Origin: Echinicola strongylocentroti
GTDB taxonomy: Bacteria > Bacteroidota > Bacteroidia > Cytophagales > Cyclobacteriaceae
Length of the DNA stretch: 64,000 bases
Direction: 5' to 3'
Assembly: GCF_003260975.1 (NCBI RefSeq)
Contig: NZ_CP030041.1
Location: forward strand, 5,521,501-5,585,500
The notes beneath the pieces are model-generated. The model made no database searches, was not told the origin of the DNA, and worked only from the letters and a program-made list of their open reading frames with translations. Positions within the stretch are counted from its first letter, which is position 1, and the number at the start of each line of letters is the position of its first letter. A program made the position numbers and the translations under genes. This document shows, piece by piece, positions 9,617 to 17,353 of this stretch.

Positions 9617-9793
9617 TTAACCCGGATTATGCATTAGGAATCGTAGTGAGAGCTGAAATTGCAAGAAAATCAGTTAGTTTGGAGGCATTAGCGTAGCACC
9701 GCTACGGTTATGCCGAAAACTAAAGTGAAACGGCTGATTTTGAAGCAGTTTAAGGTCGCAACAGATAGGCTAATGCATATTCCGGGTTCAATG
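9617..9793 (+). repeat. MITE-like repeat, copy A (full length)
   Basis: About 177 bases bounded by AACCCGGATTATGCATTA and, inverted, TAATGCATATTCCGGGTT (terminal repeats of ~18 bases with one mismatch). The middle contains a GGCATTAGCGTAGC / GCTACGGTTATGCC hairpin. It begins two or three bases behind the cfa stop. Near-identical copies lie at about 27.25 kb (reversed) and 45.51 kb. Confidence 0.85.
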
Positions 9794-10660
9794 TCGTTTA
9801 GTTAGTGTGTATCTGGAAAATATGGGTTCTATATTTTTTCCTTGGGCAGTTATTTTTCTAGCTAAATTCCTAGGTGTTTTTCATCCCTTTACATTTGTCA
9901 CTTTTTTGCTTCAGGTCAAAAAAGTAACCAAAAAACCCCGCCGCTGTGCATCTATTGGCCTAAAATTAAAACCTTCCCTCATGCAGGCAAACTCCTCCTT
10001 TTCTAGCTGCCAACATTTTTTTTGGCTAATATTTCGTCAAACAAGCCTGCCTTTTTGCCCACCCGCTTTTTAATTTCTTAACGCCCAATACCTGCAAGGC
10101 GGATCCGATTAATAAGTTTCTTATGGATAAATTATCATCATTATTCCATGTAGTGGTATATTTTCTTAAGAAACCAAGTTGAGCGAGAACTATAAGCCCT
10201 CCTGAGCCAAAAAAGGTATCGCTTCCTTAATTACGGCCCTTGGTATGCCTGTTTTCCAGCCGATGGTGGAGGCCGTTAGGAAAGGGAGTTGGCTCGCGTC
10301 GTGGAACAGCGAGACCCACTCACTTTTAGGTCGTAGCCATCGGGTGGAAATTAAAATGGGTGACGGATCTCGGTCGCAGGGTAAATCCATGTTCCATTTT
10401 AAAAGGCCTACCACCGGCCTAGATTTTTTTCTTTCTTTTTTCATCAATAGCCTGCCCCGAAGGCTTTCGGGGGAAAAAAGGAAAAGGATAAAATCCACCA
10501 AGATGATCAGGTTTCCCCAGCCAAAGTCAATCAAAAAAAGGACTTTTAGGTATATGAAAAGAAGGAAATACCCTTAACTAAACGGCATTGATTCCGGGTT
10601 TAACCCTGTTTTACCAAGTGCTCGGTATTCCTGATTGTTTTTAAACAGGTTTTGGTAAGT
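9794..10660. other. Gene-free, repeat-derived stretch
   Basis: Open frames here have no coding character. Visible structure: an imperfect inverted repeat near 9897-9935 (GTCACTTTTTTG against CAAAAAAGTAAC), and a segment at about 10405-10475 shared with 16.1 kb (see repeat entry). The rest shows nothing I can name. Confidence 0.5.
10405..10480 (+). repeat. Interspersed repeat family 3, copy 1
   Basis: The core 'CCTACCACCGGCCTAGATTTT', then 'CATCAATAGCCTGCCCCGAAGGCTTTCGGGG', split here for reading, recurs at about 16090-16165 with similar spacing. The second half is a hairpin (CCCCGAAggctTTCGGGG). Confidence 0.6.
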
Positions 10661-10720
10661 TTGTATTGGTGATTGTATTCACTTAGCAAAATAGGAAGAG
10701 TATTAACAAACAAGCTGCTT

Positions 10721-10924
10721 ATGCCTGACGGAAGAAATAGAAAAGACATAAAAATAGGAGACTTGGTGGAAGTAGTCCAAAAACATCACCAACGCACCGG
10801 AGAGTTGACGGAAGGGTTGGTGAAGCGGATTTTGACCAAATCACCACAACATCCCCATGGAATAAAAGTGCAACTTGACACAGGCGAAGTGGGAAGAGTT
10901 AAAAACATCATTGAGGAGGAATAA
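10721..10924 (+). CDS. YwbE-family small protein
   Basis: A 67-residue soluble protein matching the YwbE family (DUF2196): 'RKDIKIGDLVEVV', 'QRTGELTEGLVKRILT' and 'HPHGIKVQLDTGEVGRV' follow the family consensus over its full length. The biochemical role is unknown. I start at ATG 10721 (MPDGRN) because the upstream extension lacks a good start codon and family similarity. A bidirectional terminator follows at once and separates it from the convergent membrane-protein gene. Confidence 0.85.
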   Translation: MPDGRNRKDIKIGDLVEVVQKHHQRTGELTEGLVKRILTKSPQHPHGIKVQLDTGEVGRVKNIIEEE

Positions 10925-10952
10925 AAAAAGGAGCGTTGACGCTCCTTTTTTT
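10923..10952. terminator. Bidirectional terminator
   Basis: The stem AAGGAGCG / CGCTCCTT with a TTGA loop is flanked by an A run on the left and a T run on the right, so it can end transcription of both ywbE (+) and the convergent membrane gene (-). Confidence 0.8.
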
Positions 10953-10962
10953 ATTCCAATGC

Positions 10963-11394
10963 CTACATCCAGGCTTTCCAAGGGATTCTGGAAAGAATCA
11001 ATACCAAGGCGATGCCATAAAACATATAAAGACTTCTGAATCGAGCTCGGCTTTCGGTAAGTTTTTTTGCCCTACTGTATCCTACTGTGATCAAGATGAC
11101 CGCAACGATATTGATCAAAGGGTGTTCAAGAGCATAAAGCCTACTTACCGCATCACCCATTGCATTGCCGCTAGAAAGGTTACTAAATCCCAATGGGCTG
11201 ACAAAATAGATGATTATCCCTGCCAATAACTGGATGTGGGCAGGAATCAGGCCGATAAGTCCAAATTTCCTGTCCTTGTCCGTAAAAGGCCGATTGCCCA
11301 AGGCACCAATCAGTGCATAAATAAAAACCGCTATCAAACCGGCCAAAACCAAGTAGGCCATTCCGGAGTGAAGATGTTGAATTCCTGTTTGCAT
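10963..11394 (-). CDS. Four-helix membrane protein (cytochrome b561-like fold)
   Basis: A 143-residue integral membrane protein with four hydrophobic helices at about residues 10-30, 45-65, 90-108 and 120-138. Histidines occur at the starts of helices (HLHSG near residue 7, AHIQ near 52, EHPLIN near 90), a pattern that has led similar Bacteroidetes proteins to be named cytochrome b-like, but I cannot show haem binding. It stands alone between ywbE and the LytTR regulator. Function unknown. Confidence 0.6.
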   Translation of the reverse strand: MQTGIQHLHSGMAYLVLAGLIAVFIYALIGALGNRPFTDKDRKFGLIGLIPAHIQLLAGIIIYFVSPLGFSNLSSGNAMGDAVSRLYALEHPLINIVAVILITVGYSRAKKLTESRARFRSLYMFYGIALVLILSRIPWKAWM

Positions 11395-11503
11395 GTTGTC
11401 TCTAATTTTTGATACTCAAATTAACGCAAATCTTAGGAGATTTTTACGGATTTTGATCACTTTGTGTTGAGTGGATAGTAACGGTCGGTAGATAAAAATC
11501 AGC

Positions 11504-12187
11504 CTACTTGATGGTATCTACTTGAAGGTTATCTGCATAGCTGCTGCCGATAGGGACAGTATGTTTGCCAACGGTGACCTGATGTCGTTCTATTTTATCG
11601 ATTTTTGACTTGTTGGCAATGAACGATCGATGAATGCGGCAAAAGTAACTTGGTAGCAATTTTTCGGCTTCTGAAAAGGTCATTCTTGTCAAAATCTTAT
11701 TTTCGTGTGTTTGGAAGGTGACATAGTTTCCCGATGCTTCAAGAAAAAGAATGTCTTCCAGCTTGACCTTGACCTGTTCATAGCCCGTTTTGAGGAAAAT
11801 GGAGGTGGTTTCGGTGGGTTGTTGGTTTTTTAGCATCCATAGTTCATTGGCCTTAGTACAGGCCTTGATGAAGCGGGCAAGGGAAAAGGGCTTGAGCAGG
11901 TAATCGATTGCGTCCAGCTCGAAGCTCTTAACGGCATGTTCTGAGTAGGCGGTGGTGAATATGATCATGGGGTTATGCTGAGGAAGCTCTGCAAACTCCA
12001 TCCCGGAAATATCGGGCATTTTGATATCCAAAAAGATCAAGTCCACAGGGTTTTCCTGCAAGTAGTCCAGTGCTTTGAAGGCATTGGTAAAGGAGCTCTT
12101 TAAATCCACAAAGGGAACTTTGGAAGTATGGCTTTTGATGACTTCCAAGGCCATGGGTTCGTCATCGATAGCGATTGCTTTGAGCAT
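11504..12187 (-). CDS. LytTR-family response regulator
   Basis: A 227-residue cytoplasmic response regulator. Residues 1-120 are a receiver domain with acidic pocket DDE at 8-10, phospho-acceptor Asp54 in LIFLDIKMPD, Thr in FTTAY and Lys in LLKPF. Residues about 130-225 are a LytTR DNA-binding domain ('LFLEASGNYVTFQT', 'FCRIHRSFIANKSKI'). It begins three bases after the stop of the sensor kinase on the same strand, so the two form a LytS/LytR-type two-component system. No adjacent target operon is evident. Confidence 0.92.
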   Translation of the reverse strand: MLKAIAIDDEPMALEVIKSHTSKVPFVDLKSSFTNAFKALDYLQENPVDLIFLDIKMPDISGMEFAELPQHNPMIIFTTAYSEHAVKSFELDAIDYLLKPFSLARFIKACTKANELWMLKNQQPTETTSIFLKTGYEQVKVKLEDILFLEASGNYVTFQTHENKILTRMTFSEAEKLLPSYFCRIHRSFIANKSKIDKIERHQVTVGKHTVPIGSSYADNLQVDTIK

Positions 12188-12190
12188 GGA

Positions 12191-13621
12191 TCAGGATTTG
12201 TTCAGTTGTATGGATAAATGTACAAAATATTCCCTATCGTTTTCCCGGATCACCAGCTCATGTCGGCTAGGGTAGAGCAGTTGGAGCCGCTGTTTGACAT
12301 TGGGAAGACCGATGCCCGAATGGACCCTTTCTGGATCGTCTTCATTTTTTCTATGGATGCTGTTATGGATATCCAGGTGAAGCGAGCCTTCCAGGCACCT
12401 GAGGTTGATCCGCACCCAGGATTTTTTCTGAAGGCTTATGCCATGTTTGAACGCATTTTCAATAAAAGGGATCAATAGCATTGGTGCAATGTTTCCCTTG
12501 CAGTGCTCATCCTTTCGGCTGAATTCGATGGTGATGTTTTCCTGGGCTTCGATCCGTAGCTGTTGAAGGTCCACATAGTTGATCAGGTAATCGATTTCCC
12601 TGTCCAGAGGGATGGCTTCTTGGGTGTTTTCATGCAGCATGAACCGCATCATATCGCCCAGCTTTTGGATGCTTTCTGCCGTTTTTTCTGCCGTTTCCTG
12701 TAGCGAAATCCCATAAATGGTGTTGAGTGCATTGAAGAGGAAATGCGGATTGATTTGGTTACGGAGCTGTTTGAGGTCGGTGGTTTTTTCCACCAGTTGG
12801 ACATTGAGCTCGTCCATTTTTTCGATGTATCCTTGGTATTTGTTAAACAATGCATTGGAGATGGGATTGATCACCAAGACCAATAGTGCTATGGCCACCA
12901 ATCCGACCAAGAGGATTTCTTCATCCCCAGATGCCGCCGTGATCGTGAAAAATATCGCGCCCATCAATACAATCAGCAGCCAATAATAGATTTTTGATGC
13001 TTTGTTTTGCCCTGTTTGCTTTTTGCGATAGACCAAAAAGTAATTGTAAATGAATATGGCAATAAGTGAAGGAACCACAATGGCATAAATGATCAGGATC
13101 AATTCATGGAAAAAACGGTGGAATTTGAACAAAAATGTCAATAGAAACACATACAGTACCACTAATCTGGAAATATTGTATCCAAGATAATTGGGTGTCG
13201 TCTGTGCGAGAGTGGCCTTTTTTAGAAAAGATACCACAAACATATACCCCATATAGAGTGCCACTGCAGCAAAATAAAAGGGTATGAACATGTCTTGGCC
13301 CCAGTCAGCTCCAATATAAAAAGCACCTGTAGCCAGCCATGAAAGGATGAAAATTAACAGGCTTAATAGAATGAGTTTCCATGTCTTGCGATCAGTTATA
13401 TAAATAGGTGCCACCTTCATGTGCATAAAATAAAATGCCGTGAAAAGAATGGCGGGAATGAAAATGGTCGAAAAGTACTGTGCCATTTGATCGAATTCTC
13501 CCCCTCCGATGTAGCCAATACTGATTTTGCCACCCAAGATATTGGTCAGGATGATCAGGAAGAATACCCCTGATACCATCCACCATTCTGTTTGTTTAAA
13601 TTGTAACGCTCTTTCTTTCAT
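12191..13621 (-). CDS. LytS-type sensor histidine kinase
   Basis: An integral-membrane sensor kinase, 476 residues from ATG 13621 (MKERALQ); a longer frame uses a TTG 30 bases upstream. The N-terminal ~240 residues contain about seven hydrophobic helices (7TM-type sensor). The C-terminal part has the His_kinase family motif 'NQINPHFLFNALNT' with the phospho-acceptor His293, followed by a degenerate ATPase domain with 'PFIENAFKHGI' (N-box) and 'GIGLPNVKQRL' (G-box). It is paired with the LytTR regulator directly downstream. The stimulus is unknown. Confidence 0.92.
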   Translation of the reverse strand: MKERALQFKQTEWWMVSGVFFLIILTNILGGKISIGYIGGGEFDQMAQYFSTIFIPAILFTAFYFMHMKVAPIYITDRKTWKLILLSLLIFILSWLATGAFYIGADWGQDMFIPFYFAAVALYMGYMFVVSFLKKATLAQTTPNYLGYNISRLVVLYVFLLTFLFKFHRFFHELILIIYAIVVPSLIAIFIYNYFLVYRKKQTGQNKASKIYYWLLIVLMGAIFFTITAASGDEEILLVGLVAIALLVLVINPISNALFNKYQGYIEKMDELNVQLVEKTTDLKQLRNQINPHFLFNALNTIYGISLQETAEKTAESIQKLGDMMRFMLHENTQEAIPLDREIDYLINYVDLQQLRIEAQENITIEFSRKDEHCKGNIAPMLLIPFIENAFKHGISLQKKSWVRINLRCLEGSLHLDIHNSIHRKNEDDPERVHSGIGLPNVKQRLQLLYPSRHELVIRENDREYFVHLSIQLNKS

Positions 13622-13992
13622 GTTCAAATTTGGTAAATAATGATGAAGCAATGATAGCTTTTACCAAAACGGTTCCCAAAAAAATGTGACCAATGGCGGG
13701 GTATATGGGATGAAGCGGCAAGCTAAAAGAAAGATGCAAGAAGAAAGAGTCAAGAGCAAAGTATCGAGATGAGGGAGTTGAGTAGTGAGATATGAGTCTT
13801 GAGTCTTGAGACAAAAAATTGGCTTTTCCAGTTTAAGCAAAAAATCAGCGCCAATCATAATGATCTGCGTCATCAGCGTTCTATTAGAACCATCCTTGCT
13901 TGGTTGTCCCTTCAGTTGTACTGAGGGAGGCCTAAAGTTGAGCCTGCGGCTCATTGTGATTAAGAATTTAATAAAAGCTCGCAAGTAACCGA

Positions 13993-14012
13993 CTTTAACC
14001 CGGAATATGCAT
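13993..14012 (-). repeat. Solo terminus of the MITE-like repeat
   Basis: TTAACCCGGAATATGCATTA is the inverted right end of the 177-bp element; what follows is unrelated to the element and leads into a family-2 repeat. Confidence 0.6.
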
Positions 14013-14050
14013 TAACCTAATCTACGTCCCGGCGTACAGGTATTGCGACC

Positions 14051-14332
14051 TGAAATAGCTTCTCCCAACTGATTATTGGGATAAAACGCTATTTATATGT
14101 ATTGGGTTTTAGCGTGAATTTATAAGCGCTAGGAAGATGATTGCCGCTAAAACAAGGAGATTGTTTTTGATGTTCACCATGGGCGTTGCCCATGGCTAAG
14201 ATGTGACGCCCTTTCAGGGCTGTTGTTATACAAATTTACTTTTCCAGTTTAAAAAAAAATCAGCGCCAATCATAATGATCTGCGTCATCAGCGTTCCATC
14301 AGCTCCACCCCCCAACTTTTCCGCTTGACCCG
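14051..14332 (+). repeat. Interspersed repeat family 2, full copy 1
   Basis: Contains in order 'GCTTCTCCCAACTGATTATT', 'TTAGCGTGAATTTATAAGCG', the palindromes CCATGGGCGTTGCCCATGG and GCCCTTTCAGGGC, and 'AATCAGCGCCAATCATAATG' followed by 'TCTGCGTCATCAGCGTTC'. The same order of blocks is found at about 33585-33880. Partial copies lie near 13.8, 44.9 and 55.6 kb. Confidence 0.8.
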
Positions 14333-14352
14333 ACTTTCCAACCTTAATCATA

Positions 14353-14381
14353 ACATAAAAAAAGGTGACACGAATGTCACC
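14353..14381 (-). terminator. Orphan Rho-independent terminator
   Basis: On the minus strand GGTGACA-TTCG-TGTCACC is followed by seven T. No minus-strand gene lies upstream of it before the LacI-type gene, so the transcript it ends is unknown (antisense or small RNA from the 14.39-14.61 kb region, or a decayed gene). Confidence 0.65.
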
Positions 14382-14610
14382 AGTTTAGGGTTTTATAGGT
14401 TTTGATAGGATGTTTTCTTTGATTGATTACTTAAAGTAATTTAAAATATTTCACTGCTCCAAACGACAAATTACCGCAAACGGTTGTGCAATCAATTTCG
14501 GGGCGATTATTTATATGGTTTCTAAATAAAAGCTTAAAAATATTGGGCTTGTGATAGGGTTTATGTAGGTTCATGTTCTTAATTTTGGAATGGATAATTA
14601 AGTACAGAAA

Positions 14611-15633
14611 ATGTCCGAAAAGCATCAATTAACATTAAAAGACATTGCCAAGGAATTGGGCTTGGCGGTGTCCACGGTTTCCCGAGCACTGAAGTCGCAC
14701 CCTGACATAAGCGAAGAGACAATCAAGCTGGTGAAGGATTATGCCGAAAAGCACCATTACGTGCCTAATCTTTTGGCAGTTAATTTTAGAAAAAGCAAAA
14801 CGTTCAATATAGGGCTGATTATCCCTGAACTGGTCCATCAATTTTTTTCGTCCATTATTAGCGGTGTACTCAGCGAATCCAATGCACATGGCTACAATGT
14901 CATGATCTGCCAATCCAATGAACATGTAGAAGATGAGAAGAAAGTGGCCAAGGCACTGCTGAACAGCAGGGTGGATGGTGTGATCATTTCACTTTCCAAT
15001 GAAACTACGGAGGTAGCCCATTTGGAGGAGTTTTTGGCGGCAGAGATTCCAGTAGTGCAAGTGGATAAGATCATTGAGACATTTGATACGCCCAAAGTGA
15101 TTGTCAATGATTTCAGTGGAGCACATCAAGCCGTGACGGAATTGATAAAAAAAGGCTATCATAAGGTCGCTCATATTAGGGGCAGACTCAATGTACAGCA
15201 CTCCAATGAGCGGTTCAGGGGATATGCGGAAGCCTTGAAGGAACATGGGAAGGACTATCCTGATTCTTACGTGAAGATATGCAAAGACCTTACGAAGGAG
15301 GAGGGGTATGAGTTTGCCAAATCCCTGATGGAATCCAAAAATCCTCCTGATGCTATCTTTTGCGTGACAGATTTGGTGGCCTTAGGGGTGATGCAGTACC
15401 TTAAGCAGCACCATATCCATGTGCCGGATGAAGTGGGAGTGATTGGCTTTAGCAATTGGCAACTGGGTGAAATCATCAGCCCTACACTAAGCACCGTGCA
15501 CCAGCCGGGATTCGAATTGGGAGAAAAAGCAACCTCCTTATTAATTGAAAAAATCAATAACGGTTTGGCAAGTCCAAATGAACAAGTAGTGCTGGATGCT
15601 GATCTGATCGTAAGAGAATCGGTTAGGTCATGA
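14611..15633 (+). CDS. LacI/GalR-family transcriptional regulator
   Basis: A 340-residue repressor-type regulator. Residues 7-55 form the LacI helix-turn-helix with 'LTLKDIAKELGLAVSTVSRA' and the hinge region; residues about 62-335 are a periplasmic-binding-protein-like effector domain ('FNIGLIIPELVHQFFSSI', 'DAIFCVTDLVALGVMQYL', 'VGVIGFSNW'). Such proteins usually control sugar-use genes, but none is adjacent here. The gene is isolated between a repeat region and a small membrane protein gene, so its targets, possibly the hexuronate genes elsewhere, cannot be assigned. Confidence 0.92.
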   Translation: MSEKHQLTLKDIAKELGLAVSTVSRALKSHPDISEETIKLVKDYAEKHHYVPNLLAVNFRKSKTFNIGLIIPELVHQFFSSIISGVLSESNAHGYNVMICQSNEHVEDEKKVAKALLNSRVDGVIISLSNETTEVAHLEEFLAAEIPVVQVDKIIETFDTPKVIVNDFSGAHQAVTELIKKGYHKVAHIRGRLNVQHSNERFRGYAEALKEHGKDYPDSYVKICKDLTKEEGYEFAKSLMESKNPPDAIFCVTDLVALGVMQYLKQHHIHVPDEVGVIGFSNWQLGEIISPTLSTVHQPGFELGEKATSLLIEKINNGLASPNEQVVLDADLIVRESVRS

Positions 15634-15791
15634 GGCTTTTCGTAAATCACCTAGATGGGAAGGAAGAATGTAATTGGTTGGAATGCGGAAGCGAACACTT
15701 TCAAAACTGACCGATGAGTAGGTGGTTATTTTTTTAGTGAGTTAACAGTATGGAAATTTTCAGGTAACCTACAGGTAAAATACAAAGAAAA

Positions 15792-15825
15792 TTGTAGGCA
15801 ATTACTTAAAATAAAATTAACTTTG
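15792..15825 (+). promoter_or_regulatory. Bacteroidetes-type promoter
   Basis: TTG at 15792-15794 and TAACTTTG at 15818-15825, matching the -33/-7 pattern (TTTG / TAnnTTTG) with a 23-base spacer, directly ahead of the 70-residue membrane-protein gene. Confidence 0.45.
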
Positions 15826-15849
15826 TGCGGTTCACACACATCGCACACA

Positions 15850-16062
15850 ATGGAGACCGGCTTTACCTTCTTGATGTTTACACTTGCCTATGGTTTGTGT
15901 TTTCTTTCGTTTTATCCTGAAAAGTATTTACGTAGATTTAGCTATAAATACACCCATAAACATGTTCCCGAATACAAGAAATTGAGGCTTACGGAACCTA
16001 TTTTTTTCAGTTTTCTGGCAGGATACCTTTTGGCCTTTGCTGTCCTGTTCTTAATGCCTTGA
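15850..16062 (+). CDS. Small two-helix membrane protein, unknown
   Basis: A 70-residue protein starting at ATG 15850 (METGFTF) with hydrophobic segments at about residues 5-22 and 50-69 and a basic, Tyr-rich loop between them (YPEKYLRRFSYKYTHKHVPEYK). No family recognised. A TAACTTTG promoter element lies 25 bases upstream, supporting the start and expression as a monocistronic unit. The last bases run into a solo MITE end. Confidence 0.6.
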   Translation: METGFTFLMFTLAYGLCFLSFYPEKYLRRFSYKYTHKHVPEYKKLRLTEPIFFSFLAGYLLAFAVLFLMP

Positions 16063-16170
16063 TTCCTAATGCATAAACCGGATTAAAGGGTGTACCACCG
16101 GACTAGATTTTACGTCCTTTTCATCAATAGCCTACCCCGAAGGCTTTCGGGAGCAAAGGACGTAAAAACA
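16061..16170. repeat. Solo MITE end plus repeat family 3, copy 2
   Basis: 16064-16086 reads as a left MITE terminus inverted (GATTCCTAATGCATAAACCGG). 16090-16165 matches the block at 10.4 kb (ACCACCGGACTAGATTTT, ATCAATAGCCTACCCCGAAG, then CTTTCGGG), here inside a longer inverted repeat TTTACGTCCTTT / AAAGGACGTAAA. Confidence 0.6.
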
Positions 16171-16242
16171 GTATATAAAGTTTGGTTACCTGCAAAATTC
16201 AGGAGACTCATTTTTTGTTATACAGTGGGCTGGCTAACAATA

Positions 16243-17220
16243 TTAAGAAAGTGATTGATTTTCCTTGGAAGCAAGTTCGAGTATTTTATCAAACTCAGTA
16301 GGTTCGAGGTCTTTGAAGAAATAGTGGACGGGGTTTATTGTACGGTCGTCCTTGATGACTTCGTAGTGTACATGCGGGGCTGTGGAAGACCCTGTATTGC
16401 CTACCGTCCCGATTTGGTCACCTCGTTTTACCTTTTGGCCCTTGCGTACGTTGAATTCATTCATGTGTCCATACCGGGTCTCAAAACCAAATCCGTGGTC
16501 TATGGTTACTGATTTACCGTAACCGCCAAATTCTGTTTTGACCTCTTCGACTACCCCATCTCCCGTGGCATAAATAGGAGTACCTTTGGGAGCAGAAAAA
16601 TCAATTCCTGTGTGCATTTTACGTACTTTCAAGATAGGGTGTATACGCATGCCATAACCTGAAGCAAGTCTCTTGAGGTCCTCGTTGTGAATGGGCTGAA
16701 TGGCCGGGATAGAGGCCCAGTATTCTTCTTTATTAAGTGCTTTGTCTGCTAGTTCGTCATAGGAAAGTGACTGGATGTACATTTGCTTTTTGAGCTTACC
16801 CACCCTGCTCATCACATCCATGATAAGGTCTTCTTGACGGAGTCCTTTTTCTTTCAACTCCCTGAAACGGTCTGCTCCTCCATAGCCTGCATCTCGGATG
16901 GAAGAGGGGATGGGTTCAGATTCAAAAATGACGCGATAGAGATTGTCATCCCGGTCTTTGAGGTCGGTCATCATCTCATTGAGGTCTGAGACCTCTTTTT
17001 CCATCATTTCATAATATAGCTTGAGCTCATCATTTTCCCTTTTCAGCATGAGCTCCTTTGGGCTGTCAAAGTAATAGCTGAAGGCCATAAGGATCCCTAC
17101 TGCAAAAATCGAAGATAGGGAAAGGAATCCAAGGACTCCCAATAAAATGTCCCATTTGCTCTTAGTGTATCGCTCGTATTTGCAGGTTTTAGGATCGTAG
17201 TAATATTTTATTCTACTCAT
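16243..17220 (-). CDS. M23-family peptidoglycan endopeptidase, membrane-anchored
   Basis: A 325-residue cell-wall hydrolase or its regulator. One N-terminal transmembrane helix (about residues 27-48) anchors it, a coiled coil follows (about 60-95), and a LytM/M23 domain occupies about 190-290. The zinc motif is intact: H in MHTGIDFSAP, D in the same motif, and HVH in STAPHVHYEV, with RYGHM as the fourth element. It is divergent from alaS with 133 bases between. The architecture resembles EnvC/NlpD-like or MepM-type proteins of Bacteroidetes. Confidence 0.9.
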   Translation of the reverse strand: MSRIKYYYDPKTCKYERYTKSKWDILLGVLGFLSLSSIFAVGILMAFSYYFDSPKELMLKRENDELKLYYEMMEKEVSDLNEMMTDLKDRDDNLYRVIFESEPIPSSIRDAGYGGADRFRELKEKGLRQEDLIMDVMSRVGKLKKQMYIQSLSYDELADKALNKEEYWASIPAIQPIHNEDLKRLASGYGMRIHPILKVRKMHTGIDFSAPKGTPIYATGDGVVEEVKTEFGGYGKSVTIDHGFGFETRYGHMNEFNVRKGQKVKRGDQIGTVGNTGSSTAPHVHYEVIKDDRTINPVHYFFKDLEPTEFDKILELASKENQSLS

Positions 17221-17353
17221 TATTAATTGAATGGTATTTCTCCTATTTTTGTACCCCTATGAATGGGTTTCTCGTGGAATGTCTCGCTTGAAACATGCCA
17301 ATATAGGCATATTAAATGTGTAATCCGAATAATTTAAGCATATAACATCTTAC

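Larger units (their letters stand above)
13622..14610. other. Kilobase without genes, filled with repeats
   Basis: It holds a partial family-2 repeat (about 13815-13885), a solo MITE end (13993-14012), a full family-2 repeat (14051-14332), an orphan minus-strand terminator (14356-14381) and the upstream region of the LacI-type gene. The short frames over it are not genes. Confidence 0.6.

Noticed and set aside
9807..10073. 88-codon plus-strand frame
   Set aside because: Covers AT-rich repeat-like intergenic sequence with an inverted repeat; no family or conserved motif.
10190..10534. 114-codon minus-strand frame
   Set aside because: It runs across a repeat shared with 16.1 kb and the opposite strand is open as well; no protein character.
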